Shown here one piece after another: positions 17,431 through 27,336 of a DNA stretch of 64,000 nucleotides. A program made the translations under genes and the position numbers. The notes beneath the pieces were generated by a model. That model had not been told where the DNA came from and ran no database searches. It was given only the letters and a program-made list of their open reading frames with translations. Positions within the stretch are counted from its first letter, which is position 1; every line of letters begins with the position of its first letter. Source of the stretch: Winogradskyella vincentii (GTDB taxonomy: Bacteria > Bacteroidota > Bacteroidia > Flavobacteriales > Flavobacteriaceae); the NCBI RefSeq assembly GCF_020166345.1, contig NZ_JAIUJS010000003.1, positions 521,270 through 585,269 of the forward strand. The letters run 5' to 3'.

Positions 17431-17641
17431 ATGAATACCATAGCTGAGCGGATATATGATTTTTTAAAGGAATTCCCTCCTTTTGATATGCTCACTAGGG
17501 ATCAGTTATTCTCAATTTCCAAAGCATGATAGACATACAGCATCAGGTGATGCTTTTATTACGGCGTTGTTATTTCTAAAGCTAGTCACTTATTTAAAAA
17601 GAGAAAAAGAAATCAGTCTGAATGATTTACTGAGACCCTAA
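17431..17641 (+). pseudogene. Deletion scar: DUF294-gene start joined to DnaQ-like exonuclease end
   Basis: Frame 17431-17529 gives a peptide starting MNTIAERIYDFLKEF and stopping after 32 codons. It resembles the start of the CBS/DUF294 nucleotidyltransferase-like proteins. From 17525, one base out of frame, the reading continues HDRHTASGDAFITALLFLKL and ends LNDLLRP-stop at 17641. It matches the C-terminal HxxxxD region (HTASGD) of DnaQ-type 3'-5' exonucleases. These two genes are often neighbours in this family. The simplest reading is one internal deletion joining them. Identification is by recognition of short fragments only. Confidence 0.65.
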
Positions 17642-17682
17642 ATAGAATTGGTTTAATTTGATATAATTATTTCACAAAAGAA

Positions 17683-20622
17683 TTATCTTATAATAACCTT
17701 CTCTGTTCTAATATGATTTCCAACCTTAAGCTTAACTATGTAAACACCAGAATTTAATGATTCAACATCGATAGAATTTATATTGCTGTTGTGATTTAAT
17801 ACATCTGTTATGACTAACCTTCCTTGCATATCATATAAATTTAATATTGAAGGTCCGAATAATCTACCATTAACATTTATAGTCTCAGGACTAGCTGTTG
17901 TATAAATTTGCAGTCCATTCAACTCATCCCCTTGAAGCGATAATATTGAAGCTGAGAAATGAAGAAAAAATCTACCGACTCCATTTAGTTCTTCACTTGA
18001 AGTGAAGGTATAATCGTTAGAATTTAAGAGCGTGAATGTATTTTCTATATTATCCTCTAAATACACATTTATACTTCCAGGTAAGTTACTTTGACTTATT
18101 TGAAATGTAACAGATTCTCCTGGCTGAGAGTTCAATCCAAGAGGTATACTAACGTCATTCATATCTTCAATTGACATAGCTTGTATTGCCATATTTACTC
18201 CGTTATTATCATTGACTAAGTGAGAATATAATGCAAACTCAGAATTTTGAGAATCGAAAGATCCAGCATCATAACCTGGGTCCAATCCTAAAGTAGAATT
18301 ATTAGTAAAGTAAAAATCCGTTTCATATGATATAGATGAATTCTCGATAGATAATTCAAGATGAGAAATGGTATTTTCTTGATTCTGCCTACCCAATATA
18401 AAATCATCAGTTCCATTTAATGTTCTCATATCTGGTGTGAAAGACAAATTGTTGGCACCTCCAGTGCCATTTGACGCAACGAAAAACCCTTGTCCTGGCG
18501 CTATATTTTTACCTATGTTTTGAACATTGTTTATAATAGTCCATATACCTGTGCCATCAGTACCAGCATTATATCCATAAACTGCGTTGAAACTCGAATC
18601 TAAAACATCGCTTCCAAGCGCACCATTGACATCGAGGAACTCTTGGCTATCTAAATAACTTGTGTAAGGGTTACCAACCAAATTCCAAATACTAGAAGTC
18701 CCTGTAGAAATGGTTGTGTTAACATTACCAATACTGACATTGCCTGTAAATACCAATGGACTGCCATCATCAGTGGCAGCACGATATCCTTTTCCTGGTT
18801 CTAATTGGGTTGTCTCATTGGAGACAACATTGTAATTTTCGAAATTACCCGAATTATTATTATAAGGAGCAAATGCTCTAATGTCGTTAAGCGCAGACAT
18901 GTTTTTATTCCAATCTGCAAATGCACCAAAGGTCTCCATAGTGCCGCTTGTAAGAGGAGATGCTATTAAATCATTACCTCCTGAAGAACCTGAACCGATT
19001 TGATTTGTGTAACGTTCATATTTAGTCTTGCCATTAACAGTGCTAGAAGTGCTCGGGTTGAGCACTGAATAATTATCTGAGTCCGATTCAAGAACAATTG
19101 TATTAGCTGTTAGACTCACACCAGAATCAATACTCAATTTAGCTCCAGGATTTACTACCACTGTATTTGAGGTAGTATTAGAAGAAATTGAAGCTGTTCC
19201 TGAAACAATTGCAATATCCTCCAAATCTGTAGATAATCCATTGGGATTATTTCCATCCTGCCAAGAGCCGTCAAAAATGTAATCAGGGCCTTTGTGAATG
19301 GAAAATTGATCTTCTATTACACCAAAACGATTCAAAAATTTCATGGAAAGGGTGTTGCCCTCTACTTCTAGAATCCCAGTCCCATATTGTTTAACAGAAT
19401 AATACATTGCATTGTGATCACATTCACAATTGGCATCACGAGATGCAGTTGCATTAACTGAATAAACAGTTCCAATATTTGCATTTTGTCCTATTAACGA
19501 TTTACTGTAAACTCCATCACCATTTAACTTACCATCTCCCTCACCATTAGGCCCAACTGCATGTGTAGCAAAATCAAAAGATGCAGATTCACCATAATGT
19601 CCATTAATAAAATAAGATCTTTCGTAAACCTCTGTATGACCTGAAATAACTAAATCAATTCCATTAGCTTCTAACATCGGAATAATATTCTCTCTCATTT
19701 CAATTAACTGAATTTCTGCAGGGGTACCAACATATTGCAAACCTTCAGAAGTATGATAACCTTTAGAATAAGGTGGGTGGTGCCAAATCCCAATAATCCA
19801 TTCCTGTGTTGTACTTTGAATATCATTTAAAGCCCAATTGTACATAGTTGAACCTACAGATCTGTCCTCGTCATGCGAGTTCAAAACTATAAAATGAATA
19901 TTTCCATAATCAAATGAATAATATGACTCTGTACCTGAAGCTAAACCTCCTGATTCTCCGGATGTTGGAAATGTAAAAACATCATAATAAGCCCCTATTG
20001 GAGCTGTTGTATTATTAACAAATTTCCCATCAATATTACCGAGTGTAGCCCACAATATAGAATTTTTAATCTTGTCATTATATACATTAAATAAATGAGT
20101 TTGAAATTGAGCATCAGTTCCTTTAGAGTCTGCATTATCACCAGTCAAAATAATACCGTCTGTAATATCATTTCCAATATATGAATAATACGCATCTCTC
20201 ACTTCTACCGCAACGGCATTTGCAGAACTAAAACCTGCTTGACCTATACCACCAGCAATCCAAAATGTGTAAGGATCGGTCGAGCCAATTACAGGATGGG
20301 TTTTAAAATACAGTTCTGAATCATTTGGTAATAAACCACCTCCTATTCCAATTCTATAATAATAAACTGTACCGGAGGTTAAACCAGTAATTTCTGCTTC
20401 ATGATCTGACTTCAAAGTTGAATCACTAAAAGTTGTAAAGGTACCAAAAGCAGAATCAGTACTATACTCTATTATTGACGAATCGTTAGAATCTGTCCTC
20501 CATTTAATTACAACACTGGTTTGCGTTCCTTTTTGAAGGTATGGTCCTCTAATAATAGATTGAGTAAATCCTATATACCCGAATAAAAATAAAAGACATG
20601 TCAAAGTGTACTTTTTAATCAT
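17683..20622 (-). CDS. Secreted metallophosphoesterase with T9SS type A sorting domain
   Basis: A 979-residue protein with signal peptide 1-20. A purple-acid-phosphatase-like fibronectin domain (about 23-108) starts IIRGPYLQKGTQTSVVIKW. The calcineurin-like metallophosphoesterase domain (about 115-385) has the metal ligands in GDNADSKG, LGNIDG, GIWHHPPYSKG and ISGHTEVYERS. A long beta-rich linker follows. The C-terminal sorting domain (about 905-979) contains LNLYDMQGRLV and SGVYIVKLKVGNHIRTEKVIIR. It is therefore exported by T9SS to the cell surface or medium. The likely role is phosphate release from organic esters; the exact substrate is unknown. It lies 6 bases after the TPR gene in the same operon. 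Confidence 0.92.
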   Translation of the reverse strand: MIKKYTLTCLLFLFGYIGFTQSIIRGPYLQKGTQTSVVIKWRTDSNDSSIIEYSTDSAFGTFTTFSDSTLKSDHEAEITGLTSGTVYYYRIGIGGGLLPNDSELYFKTHPVIGSTDPYTFWIAGGIGQAGFSSANAVAVEVRDAYYSYIGNDITDGIILTGDNADSKGTDAQFQTHLFNVYNDKIKNSILWATLGNIDGKFVNNTTAPIGAYYDVFTFPTSGESGGLASGTESYYSFDYGNIHFIVLNSHDEDRSVGSTMYNWALNDIQSTTQEWIIGIWHHPPYSKGYHTSEGLQYVGTPAEIQLIEMRENIIPMLEANGIDLVISGHTEVYERSYFINGHYGESASFDFATHAVGPNGEGDGKLNGDGVYSKSLIGQNANIGTVYSVNATASRDANCECDHNAMYYSVKQYGTGILEVEGNTLSMKFLNRFGVIEDQFSIHKGPDYIFDGSWQDGNNPNGLSTDLEDIAIVSGTASISSNTTSNTVVVNPGAKLSIDSGVSLTANTIVLESDSDNYSVLNPSTSSTVNGKTKYERYTNQIGSGSSGGNDLIASPLTSGTMETFGAFADWNKNMSALNDIRAFAPYNNNSGNFENYNVVSNETTQLEPGKGYRAATDDGSPLVFTGNVSIGNVNTTISTGTSSIWNLVGNPYTSYLDSQEFLDVNGALGSDVLDSSFNAVYGYNAGTDGTGIWTIINNVQNIGKNIAPGQGFFVASNGTGGANNLSFTPDMRTLNGTDDFILGRQNQENTISHLELSIENSSISYETDFYFTNNSTLGLDPGYDAGSFDSQNSEFALYSHLVNDNNGVNMAIQAMSIEDMNDVSIPLGLNSQPGESVTFQISQSNLPGSINVYLEDNIENTFTLLNSNDYTFTSSEELNGVGRFFLHFSASILSLQGDELNGLQIYTTASPETINVNGRLFGPSILNLYDMQGRLVITDVLNHNSNINSIDVESLNSGVYIVKLKVGNHIRTEKVIIR

Positions 20623-20628
20623 TTTTAA

Positions 20629-21462
20629 CTAAATTTTTCGTTCAAGATTTTGTTTTTTTAAATTCAATTCAGAATAAAATTCTTTCATGAATTTTGCATT
20701 CTTAATTCTATAGGGTAGGGATTCGTAATGAGTTATTGCATATTTAAGTGATATTATAGCATCAGCATATTCTTTTTGCATTTCTTGTATACATGCCAAC
20801 TTTAGATAAGTTCGTTCTTTTCTTGGACTAATTTCTATGACTTTTAATTGAACTTCGGCAGCCTTAGAGTAATCACCAAAATTTATATAATTCGATACGA
20901 GTTGATTATACAGAACCATGATATTTCCTAAACTTTCAATTCCTTGATATAATATCATTTGGGCTTTTATAACTCCTTCCTCGGAATTGGTTGAATACCA
21001 AGCTTTTGAAGCATATATATAATACTCTGGATAGGTAACATTTGAATATTTAATTACATCTTCATATGCTTCTGCAGATTTAATAAATTTTTTCCTTTCA
21101 AAATAAATATCTGCTAATAATCTAATGACAACTGGATTTTTTGGTTGTTTCCTTATCAATTTATCCACCAACCGTTTACTAGATCGGTATTTTTTAAGTT
21201 CAAAATTACACTTAGCTAAAAGAAATTGGACATCATCGCCATCATCTCCTAACCTCTTGGATGTCATTAAATCTTTATGACTCTTAATAAAATTATTGTG
21301 CTGAAAATAAAGCTCTCCTCTTTTAAAATATAAATAAGAACTATCAGGGTATTGTTTAATTTCTTCTGTGACTTTTAATATTCGTTTATGCAAATCACCG
21401 TGTGCATTGGCATTTATACCAACGAATATTGAGAATAGTATTAATAGCGATTTTCTAAACAA
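20629..21462 (-). CDS. Exported tetratricopeptide-repeat protein
   Basis: A 277-residue protein with a signal peptide (1-20, ending NANA) and about six degenerate TPR units. Examples are SYLYFKRGELYFQHNNFIKS and PVVIRLLADIYFERKKFIKS. TPR arrays are protein-docking scaffolds and no enzymatic motif is visible. Its stop is 6 bases before the T9SS phosphoesterase, so the two are co-expressed. The TPR protein may be a periplasmic partner of that enzyme, but the link is inferred from position only. Confidence 0.85.
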   Translation of the reverse strand: MFRKSLLILFSIFVGINANAHGDLHKRILKVTEEIKQYPDSSYLYFKRGELYFQHNNFIKSHKDLMTSKRLGDDGDDVQFLLAKCNFELKKYRSSKRLVDKLIRKQPKNPVVIRLLADIYFERKKFIKSAEAYEDVIKYSNVTYPEYYIYASKAWYSTNSEEGVIKAQMILYQGIESLGNIMVLYNQLVSNYINFGDYSKAAEVQLKVIEISPRKERTYLKLACIQEMQKEYADAIISLKYAITHYESLPYRIKNAKFMKEFYSELNLKKQNLERKI

Positions 21463-21666
21463 TGTCCCCTTTTCAATAAAAGTATAGAAAATACAACTCC
21501 AAAAAAATAAAATAAGGGGTAGTATCTGTTAAATTAGATGAAATGTTATTATTCTTGATTATCTGCAATTAATTTATAATGAAATAATTATGATTTATAA
21601 TCGTAATCTAAATCACAATTTTACTTCATGTAAAACGACTGTTTCAATATGTGAAATTTTAAATAA

Positions 21667-21696
21667 ACAAAAACACACCCATTTCTGAGTGTGTTT
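21667..21696 (-). terminator. Rho-independent terminator of aceB-aceA
   Basis: AAACACAC (21671-21678) pairs with GTGTGTTT (21689-21696). On the reverse strand a T-rich stretch follows. It lies 49 bases past the aceA stop. Confidence 0.8.
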
Positions 21697-21744
21697 CAAT
21701 CTAACTAATTAATAAACAGAACTGATTCTACATAACCAAATTTC

Positions 21745-23376
21745 TTAAGCAACAACACCAAGTTTTTGATTAACCTTTTTAACTTCGGTCTTATCTTCAA
21801 ACTGATTTGATGTATTCTTTTCACCACCAGCTTTTAATGCTTTATCTCCTGCAAAGAATGTTTTGTGGTCATCACCAAGATCAGAACCTGCCATTCTTTG
21901 ATGCTTAACACAAGACACTTTCTTTCTTATTTCCTGTCTTTGTACACCTTGAACATATGCCAACATACCTTCATCTCCAAAATAACCTTCGGTTAAATCA
22001 TTCATGTGTAATGCAGTTGTATGATATGTAGGCAAAGTGATTAAATGATGGAATATACCTGCCTCTCTCGCACCATCTTTTTGGAATGATTTAATTTTCT
22101 GATCCGCACGATAGCTAAGTTCGGTATCATCATATTTTTCATTCATCAAGTCATTTCTATCGTAAGCAGTCATATTTTCACCTTCTAACAACATTTCTTC
22201 ATAGGCTTGATCCCTGAAATTTAAAGTCCAATTAAATGACGGTGAATTATTATAAACCAATTTTGCATTCGGAATTTTAGCTCTTACACGATTTACCATA
22301 TGAGCAATCTGCTTAATATTTGGTGTTGGTGTTTCAATCCAAAGTAAATCCGCACCATTCTCAAGACTTGTAATACAGTCAAGCACAACCCGATCAATGT
22401 TAGATCCATCCTTAAATTTGTAAAGACCATTTGCCAATCTTTTTGGCCTTACTAATTTACCATCACGCTTTAATAAAACATCGTCTTCTTTTGCATCCTC
22501 AATAGCTACTTCTTCAGCATCAACAAAAGCTAAATATTGAGACGCTAAATCACCTGGTTCTATACTCACTGGGAGCTTTTGAGTTAACCCTGCACCTTCA
22601 GAATCGGTACGTGCCACAATAATACCATCATCAATACCTAGCTCCAGAAAAGCATATCTAACCGCATTTAACTTTGCAATAAAATCCTCGTGAGGCACTG
22701 TTACCTTACCATCTTGATGTCCACATTGTTTAGCATCAGATACCTGGTTTTCAATCTGAATCGCACATGCGCCTGCTTGAATCATTTTCTTTGCCAATAA
22801 GTATGTTGCTTCTTCATTACCAAAACCAGCATCAATGTCAGCTATAATCGGTACTATATGCGACTCAAAATTATCTATTAGATCCTGTACATCTTCACCT
22901 TTAGCCAGTCGTCTAAACAAATCATTCAATTCAATGGCATCTGCCTGTCTCAGAAAATCATAAATCTCTTCAATTAGACTAGGAACGGCTGTTTTTTCAT
23001 GCATTGATTGATCTGGTAGAGGTCCAAATTCAGATCTCAAAGCTGCAACCATCCATCCAGATAAGTACAAATATCTTTTGCTTGTTGTTTTGTGATGCTT
23101 TTTAACAGCTATCATTTTTTGTTGTGCCACAAATCCATGCCAGCATCCTAATGATTGTGTATAATTAGATGAATCATTGTCATAATCTTCCATATCCTTG
23201 CGCATCACAGAAGCGGTATATTTCGCAATATCCAATCCTGTTTTAAAACGGTTTTGTAGGTTCATTCTTGCTACATTTTCTGGAAGGATAGAGTTCCATG
23301 TTTCCCCGTATTTATTTTTTAAATCTCTTACGGTTTGTAGTACTGAGCAATACTTGCTTTGTGGTAAATTTTTCAT
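21745..23376 (-). CDS. aceA: Isocitrate lyase
   Basis: A 543-residue enzyme of the glyoxylate shunt that splits isocitrate into succinate and glyoxylate. Seen are the metal-site region IIADIDAGFGNEEATY, the catalytic-loop cysteine C218 in AKQCGHQDGK (KKCGH in most homologues), ARTDSEGAG, and LWIETPTPN. The length is that of the longer eukaryote-like or Bacteroidota form (E. coli AceA has 434). It lies 69 bases downstream of aceB on the same strand and ends at a strong terminator. The pair lets cells grow on acetate or fatty acids. Confidence 0.96.
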   Translation of the reverse strand: MKNLPQSKYCSVLQTVRDLKNKYGETWNSILPENVARMNLQNRFKTGLDIAKYTASVMRKDMEDYDNDSSNYTQSLGCWHGFVAQQKMIAVKKHHKTTSKRYLYLSGWMVAALRSEFGPLPDQSMHEKTAVPSLIEEIYDFLRQADAIELNDLFRRLAKGEDVQDLIDNFESHIVPIIADIDAGFGNEEATYLLAKKMIQAGACAIQIENQVSDAKQCGHQDGKVTVPHEDFIAKLNAVRYAFLELGIDDGIIVARTDSEGAGLTQKLPVSIEPGDLASQYLAFVDAEEVAIEDAKEDDVLLKRDGKLVRPKRLANGLYKFKDGSNIDRVVLDCITSLENGADLLWIETPTPNIKQIAHMVNRVRAKIPNAKLVYNNSPSFNWTLNFRDQAYEEMLLEGENMTAYDRNDLMNEKYDDTELSYRADQKIKSFQKDGAREAGIFHHLITLPTYHTTALHMNDLTEGYFGDEGMLAYVQGVQRQEIRKKVSCVKHQRMAGSDLGDDHKTFFAGDKALKAGGEKNTSNQFEDKTEVKKVNQKLGVVA

Positions 23377-23445
23377 AATTTTGATTTGTATTAATTATTT
23401 AATATCGATCCCGTGAAATGTTGCAGCATTAGCGGGATTTGTTTT

Positions 23446-25044
23446 TTACAGTTGTTTATATGCTGAGAGGGTTAAAAATTCTTCAAATTTATCTTGCGTC
23501 ACTAGACGTTTGAATAATTGAACCGCTTCACAGAATTTGGTACTTTCAATTTTTTCTTCACTCACTTCGGTTACAATTTTTTCCACTTCATCGTCAAAAA
23601 ACTCCTCAAAAAGTGATGCGTTAAATTGGCGTCCATCCTCGAGAATAACTTTATTCTTTAACCATTGCCATAGTTGTGTTCTCGAGATTTCTGCAGTGGC
23701 AGCATCTTCCATTAAATGGTAAAGGGCTACAGCTCCATGTCCTCTAAGCCAAGCTTCCATATAAAGTATACCAACATTTATATTTTTTCTAATTCCAGCT
23801 TCGGTAATGGTACCTTTTGGTATTTCTAATAAATCCGATTCTGTAATAGATAAATTCTCCCGCTTTCTAAATATTTGATTTGGTGTTGGCATATATTTAT
23901 CAAACTCATTCATTGCCACTTCAACTAATGCTGGATGTGCCACCCAAGTACCATCATGGCCATTTTTAGCCTCACGCTCCTTATCAATCCTCACCTTTTC
24001 TAATGCTTCCTCATTCGCTTTTGGGTTGTTCTTAATTGGAATTTGAGCAGCCATTCCACCCATAGCGTGAATTCCCCTTTTATGGCAAATCTGAATTACC
24101 AAATCTGAATATGCTGCCATAAATGGAGTTGTCATTGTCACTTGATCTCTATTAGGAACAATAAAATCTTTATGGTTTCTAAATTTCTTTATATATGAGA
24201 ATATATAATCCCAACGACCGCAATTAAGCCCTACAATATGATCTTTAAGCTCATAGATTAGCTCATCTAATTGAAAACTAGCAGTTATGGTCTCAATTAA
24301 TAAGGTCGCCTTAAAAGTCCCTTTGGGTACATTCAGGTAATCTTGTGCAAATTCAAATACTTTATTCCACCAACGTGCTTCTAAATAATGTTCTAGCTTA
24401 GGTATATAGAAATATGGAGCGGTATTCTGTTCTAATAAAATTTTGGTGTTATGGAAAACATATAAACCAAAATCAAACAAACTTCCTGAAACCTCTTCTC
24501 CATCAACTAATAAATGACTTTCATTAAGATGTAAACCCCTTGGTCTAACCAACAGAACAGCAGTTTCATCATTTAATCTATAGTGCTTTCCTCTTTTTTC
24601 ATCTATTAATTCTATAACTCTTTTGTTAGCATCAAATAAATTCTGCTGACCTTCTAAATTATTTGACCAACTTGGTGCATTGCTATCCTCAAAATCAGCC
24701 ATGAATGTTTTGGCACCAGAATTTAGAGCATTAATAACCATTTTTCTGTCAACTGGTCCTGTAATCTCAACACGTCTATCTAATAAATCTTGAGGAATAT
24801 CTCCAACTGTCCAATTACCTTCTCTAATATCTTTGGTTTCTGCTGGGAAAGAAGGATAAAGACCTTGATCAAATAAAGCTTGTTGTCCTTTACGTTTTTC
24901 TAATAATTGTAAACGCTGAGTATTGAACTTTTTATGAAGTTGTTTAATAAACAATAAAGCTTCCTCAGTTAAGATGTTTGGATAATACTTGTTTACATCT
25001 TTAGAGAGTGAAATTTGTTTAGGTGTTTCGATTAAATATTCCAT
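23446..25044 (-). CDS. aceB: Malate synthase (A type)
   Basis: A 532-residue enzyme that condenses glyoxylate with acetyl-CoA to malate. Recognisable blocks are ITGPVDRKMVINALNSG, TFMADFEDSNAPSW, RPRGLHLNE, LNCGRWDYIFSYIKK and GTWVAHPALVEVA. These are the malate synthase A signature and active-site segments. Length fits the A isoform (about 530) rather than G (about 720). It is the first gene of the aceB-aceA operon. A -7-like box (TAACATTG, reverse of 25065-25072) and a TTG at 25093-25095 with 20-base spacing precede it. They abut a 14-bp palindrome, so control by the divergent regulator is likely. Confidence 0.96.
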   Translation of the reverse strand: MEYLIETPKQISLSKDVNKYYPNILTEEALLFIKQLHKKFNTQRLQLLEKRKGQQALFDQGLYPSFPAETKDIREGNWTVGDIPQDLLDRRVEITGPVDRKMVINALNSGAKTFMADFEDSNAPSWSNNLEGQQNLFDANKRVIELIDEKRGKHYRLNDETAVLLVRPRGLHLNESHLLVDGEEVSGSLFDFGLYVFHNTKILLEQNTAPYFYIPKLEHYLEARWWNKVFEFAQDYLNVPKGTFKATLLIETITASFQLDELIYELKDHIVGLNCGRWDYIFSYIKKFRNHKDFIVPNRDQVTMTTPFMAAYSDLVIQICHKRGIHAMGGMAAQIPIKNNPKANEEALEKVRIDKEREAKNGHDGTWVAHPALVEVAMNEFDKYMPTPNQIFRKRENLSITESDLLEIPKGTITEAGIRKNINVGILYMEAWLRGHGAVALYHLMEDAATAEISRTQLWQWLKNKVILEDGRQFNASLFEEFFDDEVEKIVTEVSEEKIESTKFCEAVQLFKRLVTQDKFEEFLTLSAYKQL

Positions 25045-25163
25045 ATTGATTTGATTTTATGAAACAATGTTACAACAAGTTTTTGGAAAAAACAAGCGAA
25101 CGTTCGCTAATCTATATTTTTCGCTTTTTATCGATTATTCGCAAATAATTTTATATTTGCCTT
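25045..25163. promoter_or_regulatory. Divergent aceB / regulator control region
   Basis: This 119-base gap holds a perfect 14-bp palindrome AGCGAACGTTCGCT (25095-25108). Two further TTCGC half-sites (25120-25124, 25138-25142) lie 17 and 18 bases apart. The aceB promoter has -33 TTG at 25093-25095 and a -7-like box at 25065-25072. On the other side TATATTTG (25152-25159) sits 4 bases from the regulator's ATG. The palindrome touches the aceB -33 element, a position suited to an operator. Confidence 0.65.
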
Positions 25164-26639
25164 ATGGAACAAGATTACATAAAGTTGATTTTTGGCCTTA
25201 AACTCAAGCAAATACGCTCAGAACGAGGGCTTTCACTATTTGGGTTGTCAAAACTTTCAGGTATGTCAAAATCATATTTGAACGAAATTGAAAAAGGTAA
25301 AAAATATCCAAAACCAGATAAAATCGCCTTACTCTCTGAACATTTAGATGTGCCTTATGACGACATGGTGTCTTTAAAACTAGATAAGAATCTTGCACCA
25401 ATCGGTGAAATTCTTCAATCTAAATTGCTCAAAGAAATTCCATTAGAGTTATTTGGTATTCAAGAGAGCACTATGATTGATATTATTTCAAATGCTCCAG
25501 TAAAAGTAACTGCATTTATAAGTACCATTATTGAAATTGCACGTAATTATAATTTTAGCAAGGAGAGTTTCTATTTAGCTTCAGTACGTTCGTTTCAAGA
25601 AGCAAACAATAACTATTTTGATGATTTAGAACAAGCAGTAATTAAATTTGCTAAAACCTATCAAATAAATCTTAATGAAAAGATATCTACCCAAGAATTA
25701 GAGGACGTCCTAACAGAAGAATATGGATACACTATCAATAATGATGAGCTAAGCGCACATATAGAACTTGAAAATTTAAGATCAATATTTGTCCCAAAAA
25801 CCAAAACATTATTAATAACCAAAAGCATTGACGACTCACAACGTGCTTTTATCTACGCAAAGGAACTTGCCTATAATTATTTAAACATTAAGGAAAGGCT
25901 ATATACGTTTTCATGGATAAAATTTGAAAATTTTGATGAAGTTCTCAATAATTTTTATGCTTCCTATTTTGCAGGTGCTCTCACAATACCAAGGCAAAGT
26001 TTTGTCAATGACATTAAAAATTTGTTTGAGCAAAAACAGTTTAACGCAAAAGATTTTAACGCAACATTGTTTAAATACAACGGTTCTCCTGAAAGCATTT
26101 ATCAACGACTAACAAATATTCTACCAAAGGATTTTAATTTAAACAACCTCTTTTTTCTTAGATTTTCTCATCGGAAAAATTCTAATTTGTTCTATCTCAA
26201 CAAAGAACTGCACCTGGCAAAGCAACAATCACCTAGGGCAAATGAAAACAATGAACATTATTGCAGAAGATGGGCGTCACTTAAGGTATTGGAGGAGATC
26301 AGTAAAAATGATTCGGAACATGCTTTTGATATTCAAATTTCTAATTACCCAGAAGAAAACACTCAATACCTGGTCTTAGCTTCTGCAACTAAAGACCCTT
26401 TTAGGTCAGATCGTTTTAGAAGTATTGCTATCGGCATAAAATTAAATACCCAATTACGTCGAAAAGTTAATTTCCTTGACCACAAATCTCTTAAAAAAAT
26501 TGATGTTGGTGTTACCTGTGAACGATGTAGTATTCAGAATTGCGATGTTAGACAAGTCCTAGCAACTCGATTGGCATCTAAAGAAAAAGAAGCTAAAACA
26601 GCTGCTGTAGTTAAACAGATTACTGAACGCTACAGTTAA
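25164..26639 (+). CDS. ScfR/RamB-type XRE-family transcriptional regulator
   Basis: A 491-residue protein with an N-terminal XRE helix-turn-helix (about 10-65: LKQIRSERGLSLFGLSKLSG, SKSYLNEIEKGKKYP). A degenerate M78/ImmA-like domain has FIYAKELAYNYL where HExxH would stand. The C-terminal DUF2083-type region has the cysteine cluster TCERCSIQNCDVR. This layout is that of the short-chain fatty acyl-CoA regulators such as RamB, which controls glyoxylate-cycle genes in actinobacteria. Divergent placement from aceB with a palindrome between them fits that role. Loss of the metal ligands is normal in this group. It overlaps the convergent HAD gene by 4 bases. Confidence 0.9.
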   Translation: MEQDYIKLIFGLKLKQIRSERGLSLFGLSKLSGMSKSYLNEIEKGKKYPKPDKIALLSEHLDVPYDDMVSLKLDKNLAPIGEILQSKLLKEIPLELFGIQESTMIDIISNAPVKVTAFISTIIEIARNYNFSKESFYLASVRSFQEANNNYFDDLEQAVIKFAKTYQINLNEKISTQELEDVLTEEYGYTINNDELSAHIELENLRSIFVPKTKTLLITKSIDDSQRAFIYAKELAYNYLNIKERLYTFSWIKFENFDEVLNNFYASYFAGALTIPRQSFVNDIKNLFEQKQFNAKDFNATLFKYNGSPESIYQRLTNILPKDFNLNNLFFLRFSHRKNSNLFYLNKELHLAKQQSPRANENNEHYCRRWASLKVLEEISKNDSEHAFDIQISNYPEENTQYLVLASATKDPFRSDRFRSIAIGIKLNTQLRRKVNFLDHKSLKKIDVGVTCERCSIQNCDVRQVLATRLASKEKEAKTAAVVKQITERYS

Positions 26640-27298
26640 CTGCATAAAAAAGCGTTTAGATTGTGAAACCTTATATCATTAAAATCTGAAATAACTAAAT
26701 CTGCATTCGAATAATCCTGCCCAGATGAGTGAGGGCTTTTAAAGCCAACACAATAAATATCAGCATCCTTAGCTGCCTTAATGCCATTTGTGGAATCTTC
26801 AATAACTATGCATTCAGTCTTTAAGAAACCTGTAAATTCGGATGCTTTTATAAATATCCCAGGATGTGGTTTTGATTCCTTTAAATCAGCACCACTAAAT
26901 TTCCCATTGAAATACTGGTTTAAATTAAACCTTTCAAAAACCCTATTAATATTAGGCATTGAAGCAGAAGATGCAACCACTAACTTAATGTTATTATTGT
27001 AATAATCCTGGATTAATTGCAATACACCATCAATTAGCTTTAACTCCTTGTCATGCTCAAACAAATATTTAAAATGCTGACGTTTTAGCTCAACCAAATA
27101 TTCTGGTATAAAATCTAATTTGAAATGATCGACCAATCGTCTGCAAATATTAATTGTAGATTGCCCAGTGAATGATTCATACAAATCTTCATCGACATTA
27201 ATATTAACGTCTTTAAACATCTTATGATAGGCCTTATAGTGTAAAGGTTCAGTATCTACAATTACACCATCCATATCAAAAAGAACAGCTTTAAGCAT
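26636..27298 (-). CDS. HAD phosphatase, beta-phosphoglucomutase-like
   Basis: A 220-residue enzyme with all four HAD motifs: LFDMDGVIVDTEP, VVASSAS, the lysine in LKESKPHPGIF, and IEDSTNGIKAAKDA. A helical cap (about 15-80) places it in the subfamily of beta-phosphoglucomutases and small sugar-phosphate phosphatases. The mutase-specific arginine and threonine cannot be assigned with certainty. It is a single gene whose 3' end overlaps the regulator's by 4 bases on the opposite strand. Confidence 0.9.
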   Translation of the reverse strand: MLKAVLFDMDGVIVDTEPLHYKAYHKMFKDVNINVDEDLYESFTGQSTINICRRLVDHFKLDFIPEYLVELKRQHFKYLFEHDKELKLIDGVLQLIQDYYNNNIKLVVASSASMPNINRVFERFNLNQYFNGKFSGADLKESKPHPGIFIKASEFTGFLKTECIVIEDSTNGIKAAKDADIYCVGFKSPHSSGQDYSNADLVISDFNDIRFHNLNAFLCS

Positions 27299-27336
27299 CG
27301 TTTTCTAATTTGCGGCGAATATAAAAACTTAAACAT

